Part shown: positions 23,923-36,659 of the stretch, piece by piece
Position numbering within the stretch: position 1 is the first letter of the stretch
Layout of the letters: every line of letters starts with the position of its first letter
Assembly (NCBI GenBank): GCA_022885665.1
Contig: JAGQDJ010000010.1
Location: 401,071 to 465,070, forward strand
Direction of reading: 5' to 3'
DNA length: 64,000 nt
DNA from: Triops longicaudatus
Lineage: Eukaryota > Arthropoda > Branchiopoda > Notostraca > Triopsidae
Notes under the pieces: generated by a model
Databases searched by the model: none
Seen by the model: only the letters and a program-made list of their open reading frames with translations
Told to the model about the DNA's origin: nothing
Translations under genes and position numbers: made by a program

Positions 23923-24598
23923 TTGAGTTTTCTTTCGTTTACTTCGCAAGACTCAACCTTCAGGACCCCGACGCGCTCCCATCCTCGCTCCCCTTGCTAA
24001 CAAGCTCTCGCTAGCATCGGAACAGCCATAAGCCACAACACAAGAAGACCGTAAGCTCTGAGTCCATGTTCAAAGTTACCCCAAAAATTTCAAGTTGGTG
24101 GGGAAACGTTGAACAACGACATAGCTGGAAAACAAAAAACCCGTGGCTCTTTTCGACTTTAACGAACTAAAGGTAGATAGTTATATTACATTTACGTCAA
24201 GAACAAAAATTCTAAGTGCCATAATTACCTTGTGACCCTCAATAATCGCAGGGCTAGTTGACTAAATTTGTCAATAAAAGTCTTCCGCTTTCAACCGGTT
24301 TTTGGCGCGATGTATGCCGAAACAGGATTCGTTTTGCTTTCAATCTTAAGTGGAGGGTACTGTATAACTGTCAGTTCAGGGCATCGGTAGGCCTATATCC
24401 GGAATTATTAACCATTGCAAAATATCCTACGGAACTTCGCAATTCTATTGGTTAAGGCGAATTTTCATTTAAAGCGATATCGATAAAACCGAAAATCATT
24501 CTCATTGGATTAAGTGGGACTGAAACGGGACCGTCAGTTTTAGATCGGTTTAGGCGGGGTATCGTTATATACGATATCGTTATAAGTGGGTTCAACTG
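23206..24598. mobile_element. Possible degenerate Tigger/pogo-type non-autonomous element
   Basis: The right side ends in a string typical of Tigger-like termini: on the minus strand, reading inward from 24598, TACAGTTGAACCCACTTATA followed by ACGATATCG. The left side begins TACAGTGCCTTCTGCTTAAG TCGAAC, sharing the TA target and CAGT start and a GGGACCG word further in. The interior is AT-rich, noncoding and includes a 36-bp poly-T. The right end is fairly convincing; the pairing with this left end is weak. Confidence 0.3.
23884..23919 (+). repeat. Poly-T tract (36 nt)
   Basis: Uninterrupted run of 36 T. It could be a microsatellite or the reverse-complement poly-A tail of an inserted sequence; no retroelement body was recognised beside it. 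Confidence 0.85.
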
Positions 24599-24689
24599 TA
24601 TTTAATTTATTGCCTTAGTTTTGCACTTCCTGATTTTTTCTGCATTTTTCCAACACGTTGAGTTCTGTATTTCTACCACAAACATCCGT

Positions 24690-24964
24690 TAAACTTCCAC
24701 CCCACGCCGTTTTCGAACCACGCTGGCCGCGTTTTCCCGCCTTGCCTGGGCGAAACCGCATCATTGCTAACCGCGAGCCCCGAACCGCGACTCTTCATCG
24801 GTTTGGTTCGCTGCATTCAGCATTCGCCGGGCACCTAACTCCAGCCCACCCAAGCCTTGCCTCTTTCTGTCGCCTTCGCAACAACATCTGACAGTTTTCG
24901 TGAACGGCGGGGCGTGTCGTGTTGTGGATCTAAAGTGCTGGATAGATTACGCTATTTTAACACG
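24690..24964 (+). promoter_or_regulatory. GC-rich promoter-like island ending at a splice donor
   Basis: A local GC- and CpG-rich block (for example CCACGCTGGCCGCGTTTTCC) in otherwise AT-rich DNA. It ends with AACACG at 24964 followed by GTAAGTCTC, a near-consensus donor. No coding frame continues through it. It could be the promoter and noncoding first exon of talin, whose first coding exon has a plausible acceptor at 38635 just before the ATG, or of an unrecognised noncoding transcript. Confidence 0.3.
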
Positions 24965-26690
24965 GTAAGTCTCTATTCTTAACACTAAATTCCTTCGTTA
25001 GAAGCTACTTTTGCGTTGAAAATGCCCCGAAATTCACCCCGTTTCGCCAAAATGTCCTTATGCAGCCATTAGCAGCCATAATGTTTTGCAGCTGGGGCTT
25101 GAGTTCACCAACTTCTGCTCTCTACACGGTGCTCTGTGTTGTATGATGCTGTGTAGATGCGCACTACGAAATTAGGACAAACCACACACTTTTCGTTTTC
25201 CGTCCCTTTCCACCCTCTTATCCGTCGATAATGAACCGCAACTTCCCTTGAAAAACATTTTTATTTAATTTTATACGAAAATAATGTTTACCTTATAGTG
25301 TGTAAGAATATCATGGACTGTTTAAATTTTAGGAATTCAGAATTAAAACTTACTGTTAGTACATTTGTATACACGGGTTTCCGCCCATTTGGCTCCTCAT
25401 CATACCCCATCCTCCCACACGTGTGACGTCATCACGTTTTTTCCACCAGTACTCACCAAACCAGGCAACAGTTGCAAACGCTTGTATTACCAAAAGTTAC
25501 CAGGAAAATGCTCAGGACTTAAAACCATTTATCTAGATTTTTTTTCTTAAAAAGGTAATATTTTTCAGAAAAATATAGGAGACTTGAATTCCTATTTTGA
25601 ATTAAAAACGGTTTTAAAAATGGGTAACCTAGTCTGAAAGTCGTGAAAAATCATTTAAGGTCGGTAACGGAAGCTTAATAATAGTTTTGCAAAATTTTTC
25701 GTAAATTTTTTTGAGTTTTGCGGTGTACTGGAAGTATTTTTGAAAAACTTGGAAAAGAAATTTTCTTTACACATTGTGTCGAAATTCAGAAATAAAAAGC
25801 TATTAAAACATAAAAATAAATTACACGTTAAATTAAAACTTGAAAAGATATAGGTAAATTAATTCAGTTAATTTAATTTTTTATAATTCTATTAATTTTA
25901 ATGTACTTTTTAACTTTCCTAGCATTGAATTTGCATTGACCAGAATAACTCTCTAAAATCTTTGAAACCAATTTTCAAAAACATTTACGGTCTTAAAAAA
26001 CTCATTAACTGCGTCTTTTGTTACCTATTTTTATATTTCATTTTACTTTTTTCTGAATTATTGAGTCATTCTTTAGTACATTGTCGAAATCATTCACAAT
26101 CTGGAAGAAAATCGTAAATTCTGCGAATGATTTTAGCGTTGAATTCACTTATACAAAAGGCTCTTCTTTCCTTTTTTCTTTGCTTTAGCGTCACTAGTTT
26201 TTGTGGCAATTTTTTGTAGTCTTCAGAACGCTGTCATATAATATTCAAACACTACTCGAGTTAAATTCTCTTTTTATTTGCGTCGCTATAGAAAGTTTAT
26301 CAGTTCGTTCCAAAAAGGAGATAACGCACCCATGTTTCTTATCCATTCACGCTTTCGTAGCCAAAAAAAAAAGAAGAAAAAATGAGAACGCCAAAAGCGC
26401 GAGTTTTTCGTGTATACAACTCACGGACTCACGCACGGGAAGAAATACAGGTCTGGAGTTATTTTTAGGGGCGGCCACCCCCACCTTTTTACCCTCTCCC
26501 CCCTACGTATATAGATGTGTGTGTGAGGGCATGTGTGTATATAACGCTTAGCTAAGGCAGGAAGGAGCGCTGGTGTGTATGTGTGTTTGCTTCCGAGAAA
26601 AGGGAACCTCGTAACCGCCTATTTTTGTCAATTCTCGACAACCTAAGTCAGTCCTACGGGCTTGCGCGTTGAATCAGCCCGGAAACTTAA
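24965..26690. other. Noncoding, no recognised feature
   Basis: AT-rich with T-rich tracts; short unconserved frames only. May be the start of a long talin 5' UTR intron if the 24.9-kb donor is used. Confidence 0.3.
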
Positions 26691-26699
26691 CATTTAAAA

Positions 26700-27360
26700 G
26701 AAAATTCTTTCGAAAAATGCAGCAATTGGAGGATTTTTGTAGGAAATTTCTGGCGAAATAGGAAAAATCGCGATTTTTAGAGAGTTTGTGTACAGGTGAA
26801 AATAATGTGGTATTTTCTGGTAATTTCCAGAAAAATATGCATTTTCACAGTTCGCGAGTGTTTCCCGAAGAAAGGAAGGAAATTTCGGGAATTTAAAGGT
26901 AACTTTTTCAAAGGAGGAAAATTCGAGGTTTTGAGGAAAGTTTTCCAAAAGGTATTGAAATATTCGAAAACTTGGAGTCGATTTCTGTAGAAAAGATAAA
27001 TGTTGTCAAGCTTTTTTTGAGTTTTTCTGACGAAAGTCACGAATTTTCGTGAGTTTGAGACAATTTCGTGAAAATTCTAGAGGTTTCTAAAAATTGCGAT
27101 TTTTTCGCGATTTTTAAAGGAAATACTTGAAAGGAAGAAAAAATACGGGAGTTTCAGGAAATTTTTTAAAAAGGAAAGTGAATTCGAAAATCTTTGAATT
27201 ATTTCGGGGGGAACATTTTTAAAAGTATTACAAGTGTTTTACGAAGAAAGTGTAAAAAATTATCGAATTGAAAGAAAAATCCTTGAAAGGAAAAGAAAAA
27301 GTGTGGGATTTTTGTAAGAAAAATCTTTGAAAAAGCTATGAAACTTAGATTATCTTTGAG
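26700..27360 (+). repeat. Degenerate purine-rich minisatellite
   Basis: Irregular reiteration of words such as GAAAATTC, GGAAATTTC, AAAATCGCGATTTTT and GGAAAGGAA, with no coding conservation. On the opposite strand it resembles the TTTCGATTTTTCTG-type array in the last talin intron (about 59.9-60.96 kb). Confidence 0.5.
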
Positions 27361-28430
27361 TGATGATGCTGATAGTAACCAGTTTTTCATAGCTCTCCGT
27401 AGTTTTTCAACCGTGTTCTGTGTTTTCACTTTATTACTGTATTTTTATTTCCCTTTAATTTTTGTGTTTTCTACTAAAAAAATATGTATATTTTAGTGGT
27501 CCTATATTCTTAGGCAGATGTGGAATTTTGGGTAAAAAGGCCCAAAATTTTGAAAGGACTCATTTGTTAGGATGGGCTGAGTTTGTGATGCAAATAAGGC
27601 AAGGTGGAGGGAATTGTTTCGGGGAAGAAAATGGTGGAAGATTGTGCTCACCGTTAGGGAAGCTGAGGTAGATGTGGGCTACGGAGACGTTTCGTGGCCT
27701 TATAAGGACGTTTAGAAAGCACAACAAACGCTGAAGGTCGCACGCTAGGGAATTTTCTTCTTGGAATCTTCTCAGCAGCCAAAAGACTTACTTAAAAGAC
27801 ATAGACACATACATATACACAAGTTGAAAAGGATGGCAGCGGTTGAAATATGAAAAATGGGAATGGAATAGAGTTGAGTTGAGGCAGAACATATGTTGCA
27901 GAAACACTTGGCATCGTCAGAGCCAGTGAACGTAAAAAAGAAGGACAAGAACAAAAATGGCGCATTGCGTACGCGTATGACGAGGCCAACTCATTAAAGA
28001 AACAACTTGAAGCGATTTATTGGCCTTGACATGGCTAAGTAAGGAGAAAAAGTGGATTCAGGAGTGAGCAGGAGTGAAAGGAACCTGTTTTACACGTGTT
28101 GCGCCATTTTGGGATTCAAACGTGAGTTCATATCGCTGAGAAAGGAGAAATGCATTGTTGAAAGGAGGCTGTTGATTGTTGGGCAATATGGTAGGTCAGT
28201 TTGTAGTTAAGGTTGTTGAGATACGGTAAAAGAGGAGGGGAGATGGTGAAAAGAGAGGTACGTGGAGAAATTTCGATTTAACGGACTTTAAATTATTCGT
28301 GTGGCTCGACTTACGCGAACAGTCCTGGAAATTGATGTATTAAGTTTGTTAGATAAGCTATACCAAGTCAAAGAACTTTTTAAGTGAAGAGTGTAAATTA
28401 GAAAATTGAAATTGAGTTGAACATGTTTTG
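27361..28430. other. Noncoding, no recognised feature
   Basis: G/A-rich on the + strand, with no conserved frame or structured repeat that I can support. Confidence 0.3.
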
Positions 28431-28432
28431 TG

Positions 28433-29195
28433 CAGTGGAACCTGGGCGTAAGAGTAGATGGATAAGTTACATTGTCTCTTACAAGCAGGTTACGTTGATA
28501 AGTTTTTACAGCACAGATAAATCAAATGAAAGAATTGAAAATGAGAGAAAAGCGCATAGTGCTAGTGGACCCGGATGTTAGAGACATGAAAAGCTACAAG
28601 TTGTGTTTCGTACGGGTTTTTCCCTGTACTTTAGGGTTTTTATGAAATAAACTTTTATAACAAAACAAAAAATCTATTTTCTTGGTAAGAAAATAATAAT
28701 TTTGTGATAAAATAAATAATATAATAAAAATATTTTTATAACGAAATAGAAGTGTATATGTAAAACAGAAAAAGTGGAGATTGTCGAAAAACCAGAGAAA
28801 AGCGTGTAGTACAGTAGGGCCCGTATGTAAGAGACAAATAAGTAGAAGCATTTTATCTTTAGTTCACTGTCTCTCGCATGAGGTTCTTTTGCCTTTGGCT
28901 GCAGGTGATTCTGAAAAAGTGGAAAATGGCCAAATTTTGAGTAACATTATGAAGCAGGACCGAACCTGGAAGTAAGAGAAAGTTAGAAATAGTGTGTCTT
29001 ACAACTGGGTTTGTGTTATGTAGGGGTTTTTCGTCCCGTAAAGCATTTAGGGAACGAAAAAAGGCCTGAAAGTAAGTAAATATCGGGCAGTACAAAAGAA
29101 CCCGGATGTAAGAGACGTGAAAAAGTTCAAGCAATATATTTCACAAACGAGTTTTTGTATTTAGAAACAGTCTCTCTTACATCCGGGTTGCAGTG
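28433..29195 (+). repeat. Array of five MITE-like termini (AACCCGGATGTAAGAGAC family)
   Basis: Five related copies of CAGTrgAACCCGGATGTAAGAGA start near 28433, 28565, 28811, 28951 and 29091. The fourth (GAACCTGGAAGTAAGAGA) and first (GAACCTGGGCGTAAGAG) are more diverged. The last forms a clear inverted repeat: AACCCGGATGTAAGAGAC (29099-29116) against GTCTCTCTTACATCCGGGTT (29170-29189). Inverted partners of the others are partial (GTCTCTTACAAGCAGGTT, TGTCTTACAACTGGGTTT). CAGT-type ends suggest TcMar/Tigger-derived short elements, tandemly arranged or nested. Confidence 0.6.
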
Positions 29196-29290
29196 TACAA
29201 TCATTTTTCCGTTCAGTTGACTCGTACATATCTTATGCAGCGCAAAACAACATCTGAAAAGAAATAAGCGACGTATTCGTAAAGCTTAGT

Positions 29291-29350
29291 CCGTAAAAAA
29301 AGTGGCACGTCTTGTAGACAACTTCTGTAGGCAGTGTGCCATTTTTTTTA
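29291..29350 (+). repeat. Short palindromic repeat, copy 1 (CCGTAAAAAARGTGG family)
   Basis: CCGTAAAAAAAGTGGCACG on the left faces AGTGTGCCATTTTTTTT on the right, about 25 bp apart. Related copies occur near 33.84, 41.92 and 46.30 kb. Confidence 0.5.
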
Positions 29351-30309
<959 letters not shown>

Positions 30310-30919
30310 ACAATTTTTTTTAAGTTTTGATATGAAACAAGTAGATAGTTTCACTGCTTCAAGCGTAATTATTTGAAAAGAGGGACCACTCTGGTACTTG
30401 TTGGGCACAGGACAGGTGTCAAGTGACCTCATCCGGTTTTTGATGCAGACCACATGTGTTGGTAGAACGAGAGAGTTTGGTTCGTTGATTATGGGTTGCT
30501 TCAAGCCAGGCGGTCACTTTGGGTTAGCATGTGTTATATGGGCAAGTTGACCGTGTCTAATGGGCCGCATAAAGAGACTTCTTTGTATTCGGGAAAAGCA
30601 CGCGTAAGAGGCTTTTTAACGGTTTGGTGGCTTGGAGTGTTGCGGAATTAATTGTAGACAAAACCATCATAGTGGCAGTGACCAGAAATTCGAGAAGTAG
30701 CCACGCAACTGGAACGAATTATTTCTAGAAAAATCGGAAAAGCACATGGAAACACCAGATACAGGAAACAACCTGAAAAATGTCAAACAATCTGTTTAAA
30801 ATTGTCAAACGGCAAAAATGTACAAACGAAATTAAGCCTTGGGATTAGAAGTACAAATTGCAAACAAGAAGATAAAATGCAAAAATCCAAACATGGAAAG
30901 AAGGTCTTATAATGTCTTG

Positions 30920-31180
30920 CTTATAATAGCAGGACCTAAGTGGTAAATGGAGTCCCAAATAGCTGAAATCCTGCTTAGGGTCTAGGGAAAGGTCCCAGTG
31001 CTTACTATGCGTATAAAGACCTTGGTAACGTTTTCTAGGTCCCAGGACCTAAAACAAGTTCTAAGGACCTAAATAGGTCTCCGACTCTTAAATAGGCCCT
31101 ACAAGCTGTAAAGGGTTCTAGGAAATGTATTAGGCCCTAGAAACCTTAAGAGGTCTTCAGGACGTAAGTCAGGTCCCAGG
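30920..31180 (+). repeat. Degenerate AGGACCTA / TAGGTCC word field
   Basis: About 260 bp dominated by variants of AGGACCTAA and TAGGTCCCAGG, including the direct pair TCTAGGTCCCAGGACCTAAA, plus ATAGGTCTC, TAGGCCCTA and CAGGTCCCAGGG. Spacing is irregular at roughly 15-30 bp. No coding potential. Confidence 0.6.
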
Positions 31181-32329
31181 GATCCTATTTTTTTTTTTTA
31201 ATCTGATTCGAGTTTTGTTATTTAGAGCAGCTTAGAATGCAAAAGTAGCCTCGTTGCTTTCCATTTGGGTCATATACGTTCCGCATAATGTGATTCGAGA
31301 AGAATAAGTTTTGCGTGACAGTTGAAAGACATCTTTAAATGATTTTGTAGCAGGAGAGAAAAGGAAATTAATTACGAGTTTTTTTTCTCAAAAATTATCG
31401 TTCACTCGATTTGCTCTTTTTTGGAACGTAAGGAAACAAAGCAGAATGACAAGAGAGACTAACGAGGGAGCGAGTTTTATTGTCCGCTAAAAACGTGATC
31501 TCATTCACGCTTCCCGGTAGAAGAAAATGACATCCGTGTAGTGACACTTTTTTGCCCAGGACGTTTCGAGACAAGCGAGTTGACTTTCAATGAGAAATCC
31601 AATTTGCGAGTCTACCCTTGATTTATCTGCAAATTGGCACGGATGTAAAGTGAGGAAAAGACTTGTTTAAATTTCATAGCCATAAAAGGTAGTCAGCGAG
31701 TGTTTGTCGAGTCATTGACTCGTGGCGCGAAACTAGACGAAGATATCGCCATATTAGCTCTGCCGTGTTGTATTGCATCTCATTAATTACGAGTTATACG
31801 TGTTGTATTGTAACACAACACCATTGGTTTGGGTAGTTTTAATTCTTTAACATTATTCGTTCTTTTTGTCGTTGATCTTTTTAATTAAAAAAAATCTTCG
31901 ATTTAAAAACTTCTCTGGGAGGTTTTTGCTATCAGTTTATCCTCATTTTTTCTTTCTTGTTTTAATAGGATTTTAACATTGTTTGCGTCGGATTTTTTTC
32001 TTGTTTTATTAAGAAACAAAGAATTGATTTTAATACTGCTCTTGCAGCGACCGCTTTTCATTTCAAAATTTTACCCTCCATGTCTACGTCATGGCCATAA
32101 AGAACCTTGCGAATGCAGTTACTGTAAGTCAAGCATAAAGCTCGTTGTGTGGAAACCCGTTACGTCAGACTACCTTCATGACGTCAAACGGAAAATGGTC
32201 ATAATTGGCATGGCAAACTTGCATTCCTACTTAGAATCAGTGATTGCGAGCAGTAAACCAAATTAAAACAGACCCAAGAGACACATTTCATTGTGGACGA
32301 GTCCATGAGTTGTGAGTGATGAAGTCAGC
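31181..32329. other. Noncoding, no supported gene
   Basis: A short + frame at 31979-32266 contains CxCxxC-like cysteines (CECSYC), but its start is compositionally biased and I recognise no family; not called. Confidence 0.3.
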
Positions 32330-33450
32330 GTCCTCATTGTTGACCATTGGGCTTGTCAGGTTACCCCATGCCGAGTTAAGGACTCATTGTTGTTGAAACA
32401 GACCGTTACGGGCCATGGGCTGAGGAGAGGGAGCACAAGGGGGCGGGGCTTGCTGAGACTTCAGGAAGAGGCCATGTTTGGCCGTAAAAAGGGCAAGAAC
32501 TTTCAGGGTCTGTTTTAGTAAAAGGGGAGAAAACATTGATTGTTCGGGTGGGGCTGGTTGTTTCTGTCATTAGGCAAGAGATTTTTAACCGATTGTTCCG
32601 TCTTCTTTTCCCCCCAACTGAACGGAAACGATAAGTCGTGGGCGTGGTCAATCGGCAGGAAGAGAAAGCGAGCTGTGTTTCCAGTTTTCGTTCGGATATC
32701 CTTGCTTCCAAGCTGGAAATTTCTCACTTCTTCCCCAAAAAGTATTGTTGTCCCAGAAGTTGTTAGCGTGTGCGTAAAATCGGCAACTATTTGTTGTACT
32801 ACGTTTGTTGCATTGAATGACGTGGCTTGAATAACTGGAGGTAGAATAACACGTAAAGCAAGCACGTATAGTATAGCCAAATCATTGTTGTGGTCCCTGG
32901 AACCAAAAGAACCTTGCAGCTTGAAGAGCGCGGGACACCTTTTTATTGTTGTGGATAACGTATTGGAAGAGGAACGTATTGGACCTTGTTGAAAAAGGTC
33001 ACGCATTGGACTGGTAAACCCATTGTTGATATATTGTGTCAGGTCGGAACTTGGGACACTTTACGTATATCAAGCGCGAAACCACTGTTGCATTCATTTC
33101 TGTGATCGTTGGATCGCAAATAAAGCTACTGGTTTACTACACATAATCTGATTGTTGTGAATGACGCGTTGGGGCAATGCGTGTTGATAATATTAGTTAG
33201 GTATGGCTGTTCCGAGTTATGCGTTGTTGCACAAATGTGTCACAACGAATCTTGCAGGTATTTGCAACTCGCAACCGAGGAAGCATGGTTGAAGCGAGTA
33301 CTGCACTAATTTGCAAAAGAACGAAACTTACCGCGACTGACAAACGCGGTTCTATTGTTGAATTCACTGTTTTGTATCGCAATATAAAGTAGTTTGTTTC
33401 AATAGGGATGCAAAACAACTTTCTTTGTTGAGTACACGTTTAGCACGTAT
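32330..33450 (+). repeat. ATTGTTG word field
   Basis: ATTGTT, mostly ATTGTTG, recurs roughly every 50-150 bp (near 32335, 32384, 32536, 32590, 32743, 32886, 32944, 33019, 33151, 33353), often beside ACGCRTTGG-type words. The repeat units are too diverged to align by eye. A 163-codon frame on the minus strand (32515-33006) resembles nothing I know. Confidence 0.4.
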
Positions 33451-33499
33451 CTCGTCATAACCTCTTCATTATTGCAAAGCAACAATAGAATTTTGCTAT

Positions 33500-34240
33500 T
33501 ATGAACCCTTTTGTAACGAACTTTCGGCTTTGTTCACGAAATCGACAGACTAAGACATATGAGAAGGTACAAAAAAGCACTTTTGTAGAACATACTCCAG
33601 ACATGATGAACATCGGATGTAACGAATACTTATCCCCCTAAAGGTTCACTATAGCTAGTATCTATGGCATCTTAAGCGGATACCTTTTAGCTAGTTCTCA
33701 CTGATAACTCGCTGTTTGTACTTCCAGCAATGTGTCATAATATACTCAACGAAATCATAAATGTATTGTTGTGCGTTTCGAAGAATTTTTGGGTGAAAGC
33801 ACAAGAAATGAGCTTTGTGAAACATCTAAGCTTATTGTTAATAAAAAAAAAGTGGTACAGCACCCATGGAATCTGGCGTATAGACACATTTTTGTAGACT
33901 CGGGCAGCCAAGTGTCGTAAATAAAGTGGTACAGAGATTATACTGACTTAGGCATATTAATACCACTTTTTTCTGGACTCGCTGTTTCAATGCCTGACAG
34001 ACAGCATACTTGAACACAGTAACGAATCTATAGTCAAAACGTACATATAAATACAATATAATCTCCTTTTAGCGAACCCTTAAAGCTTTATTTTTTACAA
34101 TGAACCCTTTTAAAACGAACTGCAGGCTAAAGTATGTTTATGTCAAGAGTTTGTACAGTTGTATAGAAAAGCTGATATAACGTACTTTGCAAATGTCGGA
34201 TATTTTTCACTTTTATCGGAGAATTCATTGTAACAACATT
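33500..34240 (+). repeat. Degenerate GAACCCTTTTnTAACGAACT repeats
   Basis: Copies such as TGAACCCTTTTGTAACGAAC (about 33502) and TGAACCCTTTTAAAACGAAC (about 34101), with partial copies near 34072 and 34177, resemble the ends of TcMar/Tigger-type elements (GAACC...ATAACGAAC). A related fragment (CATAACGAACTGAGG) is in a talin intron near 47376. Confidence 0.45.
33841..33972 (+). repeat. Short palindromic repeat, copy 2
   Basis: AAAAAAAAGTGGTACAG at 33843-33860 and again ATAAAGTGGTACAG at 33921-33934 face TACCACTTTTTT at 33961-33972. Same family as the copies near 29.29, 41.92 and 46.30 kb. Confidence 0.5.
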
Positions 34241-35630
34241 CTACTTTTTCGCAGACACAGCTGCTATTATCACACAAATAATAACTTTAAAATGTTTACA
34301 TCCTATTCAAGGGTACCATAACCATTCATTTAAAAAAAAATGCTATTGTGGGCACTGTTTTGATGGTGTCAGCTGTAATGAGTTGGGAGGCTTGTCTGTG
34401 CATCTTTTTCCAAGATAAATAACAACTCACTTACCCTGTCGGGGGTGTCCGGGTCCCCCAAAAGCCATCTACACAGGAAGAGTAGTCGAGTATAAGAAAG
34501 AGAGAGAAAGAGACTGTCACGTTTCGCCTGATTTGTCACGGTGATAGATATCCATCATCTTGATATGCAATTGCTTTAACCCCTCTCCTTGTATATAACT
34601 CAAAACCTGCGAGACAGTAGCGAAGCTATGTCAACATTTTGCCTTAAGGGGTACGTGGAGGGTAGTAAGGGTACAAGGGTAACAACATATCCATATTCCA
34701 TTGAACTCGACATAGCAGTGAGCCCTGTCATATGAATAACACGAAACATTTGTATTCCCCACCCTCTTCAGCATCTTTTGAGAAGAGATGGCAAAAGAGC
34801 ATCACCAACCCCCTGTAGTCGACTTGCACTTCCGGATGGCTTCCACTCACCCTATCCATCCACGGCCTATTGTGACAACCATTTGAGGGTAGCTGCCACC
34901 ACCCTCCTCCACCCCGTATATTCACCCCCCAAAGCACTTTCAATCTCTTGTATAACTACATAGCATCCTTTTATCCCGGAAGATGGGTAGGCAGCGATAA
35001 AGGAGGCTGAGTTTTTGTAACAGAGATGTAAGAGAGGTTTGGCTACCCCCAAGTGGGTGGAGGGTGGTAATTGCCTAACATCAAATCGGGGGGTAGAGAG
35101 TCAGCTTTTCACCCTAGACGCACCCAATTTTCAAGGGAGGTGAATCACCACAGATTGTCATTCAAACGCAAAATCTGACTAAACAGACATCTTTGAGTAA
35201 AATCTAGGCTCGACGGCCCTTTTGCGGCCCACCGGTCTCTGAGTGGGGCCGAAAGGGGGAGAAAGAGATACAAGTTAAAGTGTCCCAATGGAGCAGTTGT
35301 GGCATAAAAAGGCAATTGGCAACGAGACAAAAGCGGTTGCGGGGAAAGACGTAAGTAAGCATTGTAGGGGAGTATAGGGGAACCTATAGGGGTTTTTGTG
35401 TGTTTGGGTGTTTCAATGGAGCTTGAAAAGTTCGAAGGGGTTGGAGATTGAAGGATAGTGGAGAGGAGTTAATAACGGGTAAAGAAGCCTCACTAGGTGG
35501 TGTGAAAAGCGGATTGATTGTTGGGAGGATTTGTGGACTGATGGCATTAAGTGAGAAGGAATTAGGGTTAAGGCTGAGCGGATTTTGAGGTATTTTAGCG
35601 TCGATAAGTAATAGAAGCGCTGAATTGGTT
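34241..35630. other. Noncoding; GGGT/CACCC-rich patch
   Basis: 34.43-35.13 kb contains strand-biased C-rich and G-rich blocks (GGGGGTGTCCGGGTCCCCC, CACCACCCTCCTCCACCCC, GGGTGGAGGGTGG) in otherwise AT-rich DNA. No conserved frame seen. Confidence 0.35.
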
Positions 35631-36390
35631 ACATTATACGTGATGGCTTCTCTTAAGTGCGCTGTGAAAAGAACGTAAGCTAACCGGAGGAATTTAATCG
35701 CAACCTAGCCTAACTTGTTAAGTTTTTGAATCCGTTTTTTGGTGTTAGTAATCTCTATGAGTTGCACAAGGTGAAGTTGACTTCAAATGCGACATAACCC
35801 GAGTGTAGACTTGGGTAAGTCAGATGTGTTTAAGAATAGGTGTTAACGGATAGAAGAAGTGTTTACTTAGTATTCCTCAGTTAAAAAAATACACAACGTG
35901 AATTTTGTGTTAAGTTAGCAAGTGTTAACGTGTTAAATTAGGCAGGGACTCCATAGCCAGCTTAACACGTGTTACCATGCGAAGTAAAGTGGATTAACGT
36001 GCCATTTTCATTCGATAGCACACTCTTAAGATGACTTAACATATACTAACATAGCCTAAGTTATATAAATACATGTTGTCAAGCAAAAGTGGTGTGATAA
36101 TCCATTCCATTTCGCTCGGTAACATGTGTTTAGATGGCAGTCGAAACGCAGCTTTACTGTCTCTCATTTTTTCTTTAAAAAATACCAACGTTAAATAGTG
36201 TTAAGGTAACACTATTAAAGTAACTAAGTGACAACATGTTAACCAAGTGTTAAGTTAAGAAACTAAATTAACTAAGTGCTAACGTATTAATTTAGTTTTT
36301 CTCATTTAACAAAGTTTTTCTCATTACCCAAAATGAATAGTGATTTGCACAACATAGGTTAGAAATATAGTCATTTTAACGTTAGTTAAA
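35630..36390 (+). repeat. GTGTTAAC / TTAAC word field
   Basis: Dense irregular repetition of AAGTGTTAAC-like words and their complements: TGTTAAGTTAGCAAGTGTTA, CTTAACACGTGTTACC, AACATGTTAACCAAGTGTTA, AACTAAGTGCTAACG. No gene detected. Confidence 0.5.
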
Positions 36391-36659
36391 TCTGTATGGG
36401 TAGAATTATGTAAACGAAGCTTCAGATTCGAGATAAGAAAGCGGGGTAAAATGTACCCAAGTTGTAGACCATGTGTGAACAAGGGTTAAAGTCAAAGAAG
36501 TTAAAAGCATTAACAAGAATACGTCTTTTTGAGATATTTTTTATCGCATTATTGAACAAAACGTCCATAGCCTCCATTTTGAGTTCTCATAACTACAGCA
36601 AGAATCTCGCTATAACGTACCAGTTGTGTAGCAATGAACATTTAAGTAGTATAAATGTG

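Noticed and set aside
28433..29195. CRISPR-like spaced repeats
   Set aside because: Unit spacing is irregular, copies are diverged, and the host is clearly an animal; MITE-like inverted repeats explain it better.
32515..33006. 163-codon open frame on the minus strand
   Set aside because: No recognisable domain, and it sits across the ATTGTTG word field; most likely chance openness.
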